The position numbers and the translations under genes are program-made. Source: a virus. Taken from it: 30,771 nucleotides of DNA. The stretch covers positions 1-30,771 of IMG/VR virus record IMGVR_UViG_3300032287_000199; one strand, given 5' to 3'. Positions 7,043 to 15,132 of this stretch are shown here, piece by piece. The notes below the pieces were generated by a model, which did no database searches, was not told the DNA's origin, and saw only the letters and a program-made list of their open reading frames with translations. Numbering within the stretch: position 1 is the stretch's first letter; each line of letters starts with the position of its first letter.

Positions 7043-8527
7043 ATGGCATTTGACTTAACGCAACCATTTAATTATGAGCCAATGAAATCTGGTGGCGGTG
7101 GCTTTTCCGCGCCAGACTTTGGCTTGCTGTTTGGCGGTGGAGGCTCTGCACTTGATGAGTACCTGACCGAAGATCAGAGGCAACAAATGCAACGTCAGGC
7201 GATGTTGCAATCAGCAGCAGCACTTCTGCAAGCTGGCGGCAGAAGTGCTACACCCATTTCACTTGGTCAGGCTTTGGGCAGCGCGTTGCAGGCTGGCACT
7301 GCCGGTTACCAAGGCGCACAGACAAATGCTATTCAGCAGTTGATGACCAAGCAGAAGATGGATGAGTACAAACGCCAGGTGGCTGACGAGCAGGCATACA
7401 GAGAGATGTTTGCTCAAATGCCAATTGCTAATGCTCCAATGACACCAACACAGGCTTTGGCGGTTGGAGGTGGCCAAGTTGGACCAACAGTAGAGCGTGC
7501 ATCAATGATTGGTATGCCAGCACCATCAGGTGTTGCAACAACTGGTGGTATGCCTGCTTTAAATCCAATGCAAATGAGTTTGTTGTCTCGCATGACACCC
7601 AAAGAGGGGAGAGCAGAACTATTGAAATTATCTCAGCCGCCAGAGATTACAGGTTCACCATTCAAAGGTGCTGACGGCAAGTATTACTACATGACAAAGC
7701 AAGGTCCAATTCCTGCAACCGTTGCGCCTGCTGACTTGGCGGCTGAAGAGTTTGGTACGCCTCAACCGCAAGTAGTTGATGGTCAAATTCAAATGGTTCA
7801 ATACAACAAGTATGGACAAAGAAGAGTCGTTCCAAATGTGATGCCCTATGAGGCACAGTCACCAGACATTCGCGCTGTTGAATACATTCAAGGCAAACCA
7901 TTGGCCGGCACAGGTGAGGCTGGTATTGGTGCTGTTGGTAAGTATCGTCAACAGATTGCACCAAAGAATATTGTCAATGTGCCTGATATGACTGGTGGTC
8001 AAAAAGGCTTTGAAAATGAGATGTCTTTAGGTAAAGCGTTCAGAGCAGAGCCTATTTACAAAGACTTCAACGACATGAAGACTGCATATAGTCAAGTTGT
8101 TTCATCTTTGGCGCAAGGCACTCCAATTGGTGACGTTGCTGGCGCTACTAAGGTGATGAAATTACTTGATCCTGGCTCTGTTGTGCGCGAATCAGAATTG
8201 GGAATTGCGATGGCCGCGTCTGGCCGTATGGATAGGTTGCAATACTATTTCAATAATTTCATGTCAGGTGAGAAGTTGACACCTACACAACGCGATGACT
8301 TTAGGCAATTGTCGGCAGAGCTTTATGCGGCTGCTGGTCAGGCTTACAACCAAAAGCGCAGTGAATATCAAGGTTTTGGAAGTCAATATGGGTTTAAGAA
8401 TCTTGATACCGCTTTGGGTGCGCCAGCCACTTTGCCATCAATTGTGAAAAAGCCACCGGCTGGCGCAACAGCGACACCTCCGGCTATTCAAGATATTTTG
8501 AATAAATATCCAGCAAGGAAACCATAA
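7043..8527 (+). CDS. Internal virion protein, unknown family
   Basis: 494 residues, cytosolic-type composition. The N-terminus is Gly-rich (SGGGGFSAPDFGLLFGGGGS), then helices with LGQALGSALQAGTAGYQGAQ near 75-95, a mid-region of mixed loops, a beta-like segment (VDGQIQMVQYNKYGQRRVVP), and a helical C-terminal part with TPIGDVAGATKVMKLLDPGSVVRESELG near 355-380. That last motif (GD...ATKVMKLLDPGSVVRESE) resembles a conserved element in phage lytic or ejection-associated proteins, from memory. Placement between two ejection-type genes supports a virion role. AAAGGA precedes the ATG. Confidence 0.55.
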   Translation: MAFDLTQPFNYEPMKSGGGGFSAPDFGLLFGGGGSALDEYLTEDQRQQMQRQAMLQSAAALLQAGGRSATPISLGQALGSALQAGTAGYQGAQTNAIQQLMTKQKMDEYKRQVADEQAYREMFAQMPIANAPMTPTQALAVGGGQVGPTVERASMIGMPAPSGVATTGGMPALNPMQMSLLSRMTPKEGRAELLKLSQPPEITGSPFKGADGKYYYMTKQGPIPATVAPADLAAEEFGTPQPQVVDGQIQMVQYNKYGQRRVVPNVMPYEAQSPDIRAVEYIQGKPLAGTGEAGIGAVGKYRQQIAPKNIVNVPDMTGGQKGFENEMSLGKAFRAEPIYKDFNDMKTAYSQVVSSLAQGTPIGDVAGATKVMKLLDPGSVVRESELGIAMAASGRMDRLQYYFNNFMSGEKLTPTQRDDFRQLSAELYAAAGQAYNQKRSEYQGFGSQYGFKNLDTALGAPATLPSIVKKPPAGATATPPAIQDILNKYPARKP

Positions 8528-10392
8528 TGGCTGAACCAACTATTGATGATCTGTATAAATCTTTGGCGGCTGCTGACGCGGCTGGTGATGTGCAGTCTGC
8601 ACAGATTTTGGCTGATTACATAAGAGCAGTGCAGGCCGCAACGCCACAGCAAGAACCAACGCTAACAGATGAACTAAAGCGTCAAGCCGGTCTATCTGTC
8701 AGACCCATGGCGCAGGCCGTAATGTCGGCTGGCGGTATGTTGCCGTTGGTGGTTGATCCTGCTGTCAACTTCTTAAATCTGGCCGCAGGCACTAACCTGC
8801 CAACAATGACTCAGGCCATGCCTAGAACGCTCTCAGCGATGGGCTTCCCTGAGCCACAGACAGCGCAAGAGCGAGTCGTGCAGGACATGGCAACCGCTGG
8901 ATATGGCGTTGGAACTGCGGCTAATCTGGCTCAAAAAGCTCTGCCCATGGCGCAGTCTCAGACAGCGCAAGAGTTCTTAAAGATGCTGGCTACAAGTCCT
9001 ACAGCGCAAGCGTCAGCAGCTACAGCGGCAACGGCTGCCAGCGGTGCATTGCGCGAGGGTGGTGCGCCTCCTTACGCGCAATTAGGCGGTGCAATGATGG
9101 CCGGTATGGTTGCGCCTGGCGGTCCAACTCTCCCATTAACTCAACGCGCTTTGGTTGCGCCTGTATCTTCAATGGTGCAACCGTTCACGCAAGCTGGCAG
9201 AGAAACCATTATTGGCAGTCTGCTAAATAGGCTTGCAACGAACCCTGCGAAAGCGCAGCAAAATCTAAGCAGAGCCGAGCCACTTGTGCCTGGCGTGCAA
9301 CCCACTACAGCCGCCACAGCGTTTGATCCTGGCTTGGCCGCTGCCGAGACTGCCATCAGAGCATTGGATCAAACTGGCGCGTTCCCAAGCCGACTGTCTG
9401 CTAATCAGCAGGCTTTGCTTGAAGGGTTTCGCAAACTCTCCGGCAAGCCTGGCTCTGTGGCCGTGGCTGAACTCAAGCGCACCGATGTCACTAAGCCATT
9501 GCGTGAGCAAGCCTTTGCCGGTGTGACGGTTGACCCTGTGACATTCCAGACCGGCATCAAGCTGGTGGTGAATCAGGCCATCGACAATGTGATGAGAAGT
9601 CCTGTCGGTGTGCGTCAAGATGTTGAAACCGCCATGAAGTTTGCCGCTGATCGAGTGGCTCGCGCAAAGTCTCCGATGGAGTTGTACGAAATCCGCAAGG
9701 ACTTGGCGGCAGCCGCGCAAGGCAAGTACAACCAAGAAAATCCAAGTCTGCGATTGGCGAGTGGACAACTCAAGCAAGTCATTGCAGCCGTTGATGATGT
9801 GATTGACGCGGCAGCGCCTGGCTTTAAAGGCTACATGGAAAAATATTCCAAGATGTCCGGCCCTATTGATCAGATGCGCGTGTTGCAAGAGATTGAGCGC
9901 CGTGTCACTACCGGCCAGCCAAACCTGATGACCGGTGAGCCTGTCTTGGCCGCGGGTAGTTTGCGCCGTCAACTGGCAAACAAGGCCGAGGAACTTGATC
10001 TCAAGCTGTCTATTCCGGCGCAGACGCGCTTGGATAACATTGTTGATGAAATCAATCGCGGTATGGCGGCAACAGCGCCAGGCGTTAAGCCGCCAGGCTC
10101 TGACACATTTAAGAACATGAGCATGGGCAACCTGATTGGACGAGTGTTCAGCGAGTCCATGGCTACTAACACCACACTGCGAACCATGACTCGGCCTTTG
10201 GACTTCTTGTACAAGCTGCCAGATGAGCAGATTCAGCAGTTGCTGGTGCAGGCAATGCTTGACCCTAAGATGGCCGCCATGATGATGGCTAAGGCGAACA
10301 TCACCAAAGTCGAGCCGCTGGCCAAGTCACTGCGCGACAAAGCAAATCAACTCGGCTTTGGCACTACCATTGGCGCAACGCAAGGACAATAA
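8527..10392 (+). CDS. Large Ala-rich virion/ejection protein
   Basis: 621 residues, starting in a TAATG overlap. The first 40 residues (DDLYKSLAAADAAGDVQSAQILADYI) resemble the short helical repeat seen at the N-terminus of several phage ejection proteins. Next come hydrophobic, Gly/Ala/Pro-rich helices (about 60-200) with possible membrane-active character, then a long soluble helical domain (about 230-600) with many charged residues. There is no catalytic motif that I can see. The layout of three or four consecutive large helical proteins matches the gp14-gp15-gp16 set of T7-like phages, which build the ejection channel. Confidence 0.55.
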   Translation: MAEPTIDDLYKSLAAADAAGDVQSAQILADYIRAVQAATPQQEPTLTDELKRQAGLSVRPMAQAVMSAGGMLPLVVDPAVNFLNLAAGTNLPTMTQAMPRTLSAMGFPEPQTAQERVVQDMATAGYGVGTAANLAQKALPMAQSQTAQEFLKMLATSPTAQASAATAATAASGALREGGAPPYAQLGGAMMAGMVAPGGPTLPLTQRALVAPVSSMVQPFTQAGRETIIGSLLNRLATNPAKAQQNLSRAEPLVPGVQPTTAATAFDPGLAAAETAIRALDQTGAFPSRLSANQQALLEGFRKLSGKPGSVAVAELKRTDVTKPLREQAFAGVTVDPVTFQTGIKLVVNQAIDNVMRSPVGVRQDVETAMKFAADRVARAKSPMELYEIRKDLAAAAQGKYNQENPSLRLASGQLKQVIAAVDDVIDAAAPGFKGYMEKYSKMSGPIDQMRVLQEIERRVTTGQPNLMTGEPVLAAGSLRRQLANKAEELDLKLSIPAQTRLDNIVDEINRGMAATAPGVKPPGSDTFKNMSMGNLIGRVFSESMATNTTLRTMTRPLDFLYKLPDEQIQQLLVQAMLDPKMAAMMMAKANITKVEPLAKSLRDKANQLGFGTTIGATQGQ

Positions 10393-12978
10393 ATGGCAAC
10401 CAATTACTACCAAGACCCATTTGGCGCACCAGACTACTCGGCTGAAGGTATGCCGAGTTTGTTTTCTCTGAGCAATTTGGAGTCTCTTGGGCGCGGCTCT
10501 GTTGCCGGTTTGCTTGGTCTTCCAGAAGATTTGCGAAAAATGCTGGTTAGTGAAAAGATGCAAAGAAATATGGATTTTCTAGCATCACAAAGTGGAATAC
10601 CTCAGATTCCATATTTTTTACCTAGCAGCGAGGAATTAAAACAACGCACACCGCGCATGACAACGCCGACACCTCAAGCTGGATTGCTTGAAGACATTGG
10701 TGCATTCATGTCACCAGTGCCTGCGGCGGCTGTTGTGCCTTTGGCGAGTGGCGGCAAAGCAGGTTTGCGTATGGTTGGCAATCGCATGGCTGAAAATGTT
10801 GTGATGGGTAGGCCAAGTCTTCCTAGCTTGCTGGCTGAACCAGCATCAGCAATATTTGCAATTCCACCAGGCAAAAAACTGCCGGCAAAAGGTTTATTAG
10901 AAGAAACGCCAATAGTTAGAACACCAGAAGAGCAGGCCGTCATAGATAAATTCGGACAGAAGCAAGTACAAGAAAAAGCAAGGGCTAAGAAGGTTGAAAA
11001 GATGGCACTAGAGAGTGCATCAATGAGTCCAGAAGCTCAAGCCGCCTCCACGTTTAAATCACAAGGTAAGCGACAAAAAGTAGAAGCAGACTACTATCGA
11101 AAGATGGCCGAGGCATCTGGAGATGAAGCTGTATTAAAAAATGTAAGAGAGGGACGGCACTTAAAACAGACAGCAGGAGGCTATGTTGGCGCTCCTCGTA
11201 CAGTGACAAGCGGCCAAGGATTGGGTGCAATGCGCCGATCTATGGATGCTGATTTTAATGATGCTGTTGAAGCTGTGCGCCTAGCTGATGAGGCTCGACT
11301 TGGTACTTGGTACGACAGAGCAAAACAAGGCATTGCTGAAAGTTCAGAACCCTATCAACTTAATAGAACACTTGAGCAGCATGGCGTTTATTCCGCTGGT
11401 GTTAGTCCAGAATCAGAATCTGGATTCGCATTAAAACACTTGAATAGTCGTGTAGCTGGAATTCCAGAAATGGCATATCGTGGTGCTCCAATGAGAAATT
11501 TGGACACTGCTGTGGCCGAGGGACGGCCAGCAAATATGGGATTCAAAATTGGTGAATACGCCAATAAGAATGACCCAAGAATACCCAACACAGGTTTATT
11601 TGGAGTGAACGATTTTAGGCGTGCTCAAGGAATGGGCTATACAGACCCGCAAGGAAATCCATGGAAGGCTGGAGTATCAGAGACAATGCACCCATTCATG
11701 GATGCTGAAACAGCACTTCAAGTTGATAGAGCAAACAAAGCCGCGGTTGGTGGAAGAACTAATTGGGGCGGTCCACAAATTCAAGAAGTGCCATGGGTTT
11801 ACGGCAAGGGACAAGATTTGTATAGTCGTGGACTAAACAGTAGATATGCTGGAGATCAATTAGAAGGCATCAAACAATCATTGCGTGATGCTAATAACAC
11901 CGCACGCGATTACTTCTACAAGCATATTGCCTCTGCCACTCATGAGGCTATACCTGGGGCAAACACAGGTCATTTACCGCAAATGATAAATGCGCCGTTT
12001 GAAGAAAAGTTAGCCTATGGAAATATTGGGCGGTGGGATGTACCGGCGCCAGAGTACGCTTTGAGTGATATGGGGACAGTTGGTGCTGGAAATCGAGATG
12101 TAATTTACAGTGCATTGGGATACCGTCAAGTACCAACAATTGACGCTACTGGAGCATATTTTCCAGAAGGATCAAAAATTGCAGAACACCAACCGGTTAA
12201 GATGGCGCGAGTATTAGCAGACTTTCCAACAGGTGGTGGAGGTTTACTGTCCATCCCAACGCAGCAGACAATGAGCTTTGCAGAACGGTTTCGTGCATTG
12301 ATGGATGCAAATGAAGCGTTTGGGTTTAACTTACCAAATACTATGGCTGACGTTAAGGGAAAGAACTCATTGGTACTTGATACTAGAGCGTCAGCCCCTA
12401 AATCTTTAGATGAGCCCTATACAGGCGTAATGCCAAGTGACAAACAAATGGCTGCGCTTACTGCGGCATTGAATGATACTGGTTATGGCATTACACCAAC
12501 AAGTCGTGGAGCAACAATTTTCCCATTTGATTCAAAAGCAACTGCTGCCGATGCAAGAAAATTGATGAAAAATAAGGGTAGTAAATTGCAAAAAATTTAC
12601 CCTTCAGATATGAAGCCATCGCTTAATACATCCGGTTATGGGCCAGGCGTAGGAATATACACACCGGAGGGGTTCAGAGCCACCGAGCCTTTTAGCGGAA
12701 GAGCGACAATGGGCTTACTGAAGGAAGCATCATATCTTCCACCTGAAGTAGCCCTTAACTTGGGTGAGTCAGAGGGCGTTAGAAGCTCCATCAAAGGTAA
12801 GATGAAGCGTGATGCAGCTCTGCCTAATGCTAGAGCTGACATTCAAGAAACGCGCCGATTTTTTAGCGAGGCTGATTGGCCTAAAGCAGTTGCTTTGATA
12901 CGCCAAGGCTATTCCCCAGCTGCTGCACTTACTGCTCTTGGCTATTCAGCGTCTAGTATGGCTCAAGACAAGCGTTGA
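10393..12978 (+). CDS. Very large virion protein, probable ejection component
   Basis: 861 residues, begins 1 base after the previous stop (TAAATG). The N-terminus has a Leu/Gly-rich helix (ESLGRGSVAGLLGLPEDLRK) and a hydrophobic Ala/Pro stretch near 100-125. The middle (about 170-240) is a Lys/Glu/Ala-rich helix. The C-terminal 600 residues are Gly/Pro/aromatic-rich mixed structure with no motif that I recognise. Base composition is visibly lower in G+C than in the gene before it (26 of 60 at 11521 against 38 of 60 at 9901), which suggests a different origin. It is the last gene of the rightward run, and its end overlaps a leftward gene by 16 bases. Confidence 0.55.
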   Translation: MATNYYQDPFGAPDYSAEGMPSLFSLSNLESLGRGSVAGLLGLPEDLRKMLVSEKMQRNMDFLASQSGIPQIPYFLPSSEELKQRTPRMTTPTPQAGLLEDIGAFMSPVPAAAVVPLASGGKAGLRMVGNRMAENVVMGRPSLPSLLAEPASAIFAIPPGKKLPAKGLLEETPIVRTPEEQAVIDKFGQKQVQEKARAKKVEKMALESASMSPEAQAASTFKSQGKRQKVEADYYRKMAEASGDEAVLKNVREGRHLKQTAGGYVGAPRTVTSGQGLGAMRRSMDADFNDAVEAVRLADEARLGTWYDRAKQGIAESSEPYQLNRTLEQHGVYSAGVSPESESGFALKHLNSRVAGIPEMAYRGAPMRNLDTAVAEGRPANMGFKIGEYANKNDPRIPNTGLFGVNDFRRAQGMGYTDPQGNPWKAGVSETMHPFMDAETALQVDRANKAAVGGRTNWGGPQIQEVPWVYGKGQDLYSRGLNSRYAGDQLEGIKQSLRDANNTARDYFYKHIASATHEAIPGANTGHLPQMINAPFEEKLAYGNIGRWDVPAPEYALSDMGTVGAGNRDVIYSALGYRQVPTIDATGAYFPEGSKIAEHQPVKMARVLADFPTGGGGLLSIPTQQTMSFAERFRALMDANEAFGFNLPNTMADVKGKNSLVLDTRASAPKSLDEPYTGVMPSDKQMAALTAALNDTGYGITPTSRGATIFPFDSKATAADARKLMKNKGSKLQKIYPSDMKPSLNTSGYGPGVGIYTPEGFRATEPFSGRATMGLLKEASYLPPEVALNLGESEGVRSSIKGKMKRDAALPNARADIQETRRFFSEADWPKAVALIRQGYSPAAALTALGYSASSMAQDKR

Positions 12979-13175
12979 CTATTTCGCTTGTACCATGACT
13001 CAGCCCCAAAAGTCTGAGCTCTTTGCAAAGCAGATTCTTTCGCTTGCAATGCTTGTGCCGAAAGCTCATGGGCGTTAGCCAATAGCTCTTCCATCAACTC
13101 AGCGCACTCATCAAAATAACTGCCTGGCTCTACGCTTTTCAAAAACTCAATTGCTTCATCATATTTATCCATCAT
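12963..13175 (-). CDS. Small acidic helical protein, unknown
   Basis: 70 residues, almost entirely helical: MDKYDEAIEFLKSVEP, then a second helix with ECAELMEELLANAHELSAQALQ pattern and a basic C-terminus. There is no known family. It is the last gene of the leftward operon. Its start overlaps the stop of the winged-helix gene (ATGA), and its end runs 16 bases into the convergent virion gene. Confidence 0.55.
   Translation of the reverse strand: MMDKYDEAIEFLKSVEPGSYFDECAELMEELLANAHELSAQALQAKESALQRAQTFGAESWYKRNSQRLS
12968..12991. other. Dyad at the convergent gene junction
   Basis: ACAAGCG, 10 bases, CGCTTGT: a perfect 7-bp stem spanning the stop of the 861-residue gene and lying inside the end of the opposing leftward gene. 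It is placed where a two-way terminator would be expected, but neither side is followed by a clear T-tract, so factor-independent termination is doubtful. Confidence 0.4.
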
Positions 13176-13540
13176 CTATCTCCAAACAGTGCAGCCACCA
13201 GCGGATCGCGCCGTGGCTTGAGTCTATGACCTCTTTCGCGCGCCAAGCGGAAAGCCTTATCGTCCAATGTCTCACGCTGCCTAAACCTACGCAGTCTCTC
13301 CACAGGTGTCAACGGTGGCGGTTTAACGGCATCAGTGCCAATTCCATACCTGTACACCGCCACCAGCACATTGCCTGATCTGCGCCACTCCTGAATGTGG
13401 ACAGTGCCATCCAGCCGCAGTCGGTTGATCATCTGCTGCGCTGACCTCTCGGTGCAGTACACCTTACGGCCAAGCTCTGGCGCTGTGCAGCCGGTGCGCT
13501 GGAGGATGCTAATTACCTTTGGTAGTCTTGCGGATTTCAT
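13172..13540 (-). CDS. Winged-helix DNA-binding protein
   Basis: 122 residues. The first 60 fit a winged helix-turn-helix: LPKVISILQRTGCTAPELGRK as helix 1 and the turn, TERSAQQMINRLRLDG as the recognition helix, then a two-strand wing (TVHIQEWRRSGNVLVAVYRYG). The C-terminal half is Pro/Arg-rich (PPPLTPVERLRRFRQRE) and probably disordered or DNA-contacting. A MarR/ArsR-like small regulator is the general class; the target is unknown. The start overlaps the upstream zinc-finger gene by 32 bases, so the two are likely coupled. Confidence 0.65.
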   Translation of the reverse strand: MKSARLPKVISILQRTGCTAPELGRKVYCTERSAQQMINRLRLDGTVHIQEWRRSGNVLVAVYRYGIGTDAVKPPPLTPVERLRRFRQRETLDDKAFRLARERGHRLKPRRDPLVAALFGDR

Positions 13541-13694
13541 GCTCGCGCCTATCGTGTCTGTCTGCCTCTTCCTTGTCGGTAAACATCTTGCCGCAGATGC
13601 TGCAACGGTAGATTCTGCCCACCGTCACAATCGTCTGTCTGTCACCGCGCAGGCCATGCTGCTTACCCGACATTGTGCGTATTGTCTCAATCAT
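13509..13694 (-). CDS. Single C2H2-type zinc-finger protein
   Basis: 61 residues with one clear zinc finger: YRCSICGKMFTDKEEADRHDRREH, that is Cys-x2-Cys, a conserved Phe, and His-x4-His. The N-terminus is short and basic (SGKQHGLRGDR) and the tail is basic, consistent with nucleic-acid binding. Single C2H2-like fingers are uncommon in bacteria but do occur in phage small proteins. The ATG overlaps the stop of the preceding 54-residue gene (ATGA); a second in-frame ATG lies 7 codons in. It overlaps the winged-helix gene by 32 bases. Confidence 0.65.
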   Translation of the reverse strand: MIETIRTMSGKQHGLRGDRQTIVTVGRIYRCSICGKMFTDKEEADRHDRREHEIRKTTKGN

Positions 13695-13855
13695 TTTTTG
13701 CTCAGTGCCTTTGAGTAAATAAAGACTTGCTCACGGTCATTGATGTCGCGCTTGTCCTGCCTCTTCTTAGCGCAGTCATCTGCCGTTTTATAGCGTTTGA
13801 GTTGCTGATCTCGCGTCCAGATTGAGGGCTGGTCTTTGTAGTCGAATGCGTTCAA
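13691..13855 (-). CDS. 54-residue charged protein, unknown
   Basis: Read from a TTG start that overlaps the stop of the previous gene (TTGA), ending in an ATGA overlap with the zinc-finger gene, so it exactly fills what would otherwise be a 160-base gap. It begins MNAFDYKDQPSIWTRDQ and continues with Lys/Arg/Asp-rich helix (CAKKRQDKRDINDREQVF). There is no known family. The tight stop/start overlaps on both sides are the main evidence. The same TTGA arrangement is used at 4864. Confidence 0.6.
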   Translation of the reverse strand: MNAFDYKDQPSIWTRDQQLKRYKTADDCAKKRQDKRDINDREQVFIYSKALSKK

Positions 13856-14298
13856 GTGTTGAGCTCCTTTAGTTTGGCTTCAATGTAGTCAATGACCGCC
13901 TCAATGCCATCAGGTGCGTCTTGCATATATTTAGCCGTTAGTCTGTCTTCTGCCGCAAGCCCTACCCATGTGCGCTGTGGTGGGGTGGTGTAAAAAGCAG
14001 TGCCAACACCTTTTTCACATTCCCACCAAATTTTTCGTGGTCTTCCGTTAATGCGTTGACCTTCGCAAACATCTTCTTTAACCCACGCCACAGGCTCTTG
14101 CTCTGGCTGTGCATAAGCATCTTTATACAACCCAAGGCGCTCGTTCTCGCTGTGCAGTGCTTGCAATGTTTTTTCTTTTGCCAAGGCTTCTTTGATAGCG
14201 GTGATGGCTTTTTCTTGGCGTTCAGTTGAGCCTCTCCATTCGCCAAAATTAACATCTTCAATAAAATCAAGCGCCAGCTTCAGAACTTCTTGTGTCAT
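13852..14298 (-). CDS. Phage hypothetical protein with conserved TPPQRTWVGL motif
   Basis: 148 residues. N-terminal helices (LKLALDFIEDVNFGEW, then AITAIKEALAKEK) lead to a QPEQEPVAW linker, a short beta part, and TTPPQRTWVGLAAEDRL. From memory this combination (EAL...QPEQEPVAW...LYTTPPQRTWVGL) is a widespread marker of small accessory proteins in phages and prophages of Burkholderiales and relatives. Its role is unknown. The start overlaps the preceding stop (ATGA) and the stop overlaps a TTG start. Confidence 0.65.
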   Translation of the reverse strand: MTQEVLKLALDFIEDVNFGEWRGSTERQEKAITAIKEALAKEKTLQALHSENERLGLYKDAYAQPEQEPVAWVKEDVCEGQRINGRPRKIWWECEKGVGTAFYTTPPQRTWVGLAAEDRLTAKYMQDAPDGIEAVIDYIEAKLKELNT

Positions 14299-14447
14299 GC
14301 TTGCATCCTCTTTTTATAGCTCTCAGTTAGCACTTGCTTAATCCACTTTGATGCGCCAAGCCTCTTCCATTCTTCATACTGCCACTGCGTCAACTTCACG
14401 CCAATGCGTTGTTGCGAGTTAGTTAATTCTGATTTCGGTCTAGGCAT
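14295..14447 (-). CDS. 50-residue ribbon-helix-helix-like regulator
   Basis: MPRPKSELTNSQQ is followed by RIGVKLT (a candidate DNA-binding beta strand), then a helix QYEEWKRLG and a second helix SKWIKQVLTESYKKR. Strand-helix-helix with a basic N-terminal arm is the ribbon-helix-helix (Arc/MetJ) plan, which binds DNA as a dimer. The ATG has GAGGA about 7 bases upstream and follows directly after the TAA of a 36-residue membrane peptide gene. The stop overlaps the next start (ATGA). Confidence 0.6.
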   Translation of the reverse strand: MPRPKSELTNSQQRIGVKLTQWQYEEWKRLGASKWIKQVLTESYKKRMQA

Positions 14448-14622
14448 TTACTTGTCCTCGGTCTGATCTAACAAAAATTTCACAATGCACATCAGCACCA
14501 CCAGCGTTATGGCCATGCCTAACAGTGCCATCAATAGGAAGTTGATTACGGTTTCCATCGAAGTCCTTTGCATCAAAGTAAAAGAGTGCTAGCACCGCCA
14601 GCACAAGTACGATTATTCTCAC
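14440..14622 (-). CDS. Small membrane protein from a GTG start
   Basis: 60 residues. The GTG overlaps the previous stop (GTGA), an arrangement typical of coupled genes. The N-terminus is one strong hydrophobic helix (IIVLVLAVLALFYF), followed by a polar tail that is Asp/Asn/Gly/His-rich. The tail region is the same DNA that encodes a second small membrane peptide in another frame, so one of the two may be constrained by the other. A small inner-membrane or exported protein; function unknown. Confidence 0.5.
   Translation of the reverse strand: MRIIVLVLAVLALFYFDAKDFDGNRNQLPIDGTVRHGHNAGGADVHCEIFVRSDRGQVNA
14448..14558 (-). CDS. 36-residue membrane peptide nested in another gene
   Basis: METVINFLLM starts at an ATG with AAAGGA and 5-6 bases of spacing. 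One hydrophobic helix covers nearly the whole peptide (about 6-30), with a short acidic/basic tail (DQTEDK). It lies fully inside the 60-residue gene in another frame, and its TAA abuts the ATG of the ribbon-helix-helix-like gene. Holin- or inhibitor-like single-pass peptides have this size. Good ribosome site and placement favour a real gene. Confidence 0.55.
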   Translation of the reverse strand: METVINFLLMALLGMAITLVVLMCIVKFLLDQTEDK

Positions 14623-14888
14623 TTCTGAACCGCCAGCAGCTCCATCTCCACTTCCTTGACGCGCTCGCGCAGGATGGTGACTTCGTGCTCCATCTCGGTG
14701 ATCTTGCGCTGCATACGCTCTCTGGTCATGTTCTCGGCGTGAGTCCAGCCGATGAATGTGCCATCAGTCACGGCCTTACGAGCAAAGGTTTTGATGTCCT
14801 CGCGGCTGAAGAATCCACCGCCCACTTCCATGGGTGGCGTGAACTTGTTTACTGCGCGGTCAATCTCAATTTGCATATTCTCAGACAT
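14619..14888 (-). CDS. Coiled-coil protein, unknown
   Basis: 89 residues. The first half contains a Phe/Gly-rich segment (PPMEVGGGFFSREDIKTFARKA) and a Trp-containing helix. The second half is a continuous charged helix (about 53-87, RKITEMEHEVTILRERVKEVEMELLAV) with heptad spacing of Ile/Val/Leu, so it probably dimerises. ATG 14888 overlaps the preceding stop by 8 bases, and the stop overlaps the next gene's GTG. No family recognised. Confidence 0.55.
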   Translation of the reverse strand: MSENMQIEIDRAVNKFTPPMEVGGGFFSREDIKTFARKAVTDGTFIGWTHAENMTRERMQRKITEMEHEVTILRERVKEVEMELLAVQK

Positions 14889-15132
14889 GGTTTTCTCCTT
14901 GTGGTTGTGTGTTCCAAGCCTGCACTAACAGGCTGGCGTTGTAGGGAATCGGTGTCACGGTGGACAGGAATAAGCCTTTGCCGCGCTGTTTACGCCCCCA
15001 TGCGTCTACGGCATTGGTGTTCTTCAATTCATTGCGCTTGACAGCGTTGTAGACCGCGTGCTGCTTGTATCCAGCCTCTACCAATTCATCCATGGTCCGA
15101 GGTTCTTGGCAGTAGTCTTGGAGATCGGTCAT
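14881..15132 (-). CDS. Small winged-helix-like protein
   Basis: 83 residues. After a short start, RTMDELVEAGYKQHAVYNAVKRNEL reads as a helix-turn-helix (the second helix GYKQHAVYNAVKR would contact DNA), followed by a strand-turn-strand wing with WGRKQRGKGLFL. The tail is polar. Similar compact proteins occur in early operons of betaproteobacterial phages, from memory, and are likely transcription factors or anti-repressors. It is coupled to its neighbours by overlaps at both ends. Confidence 0.55.
   Translation of the reverse strand: MTDLQDYCQEPRTMDELVEAGYKQHAVYNAVKRNELKNTNAVDAWGRKQRGKGLFLSTVTPIPYNASLLVQAWNTQPQGENHV

Noticed and set aside
9265-9972. 235-codon antisense frame inside the 621-residue virion gene
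   Set aside because: Composition is that of a frame shadow (Cys/His/Arg/Leu-rich, no motif) opposite a convincing sense gene.
14568-15041. 157-codon rightward frame in the leftward operon
   Set aside because: It runs against a chain of at least four coupled leftward genes and has no ribosome site or motif.
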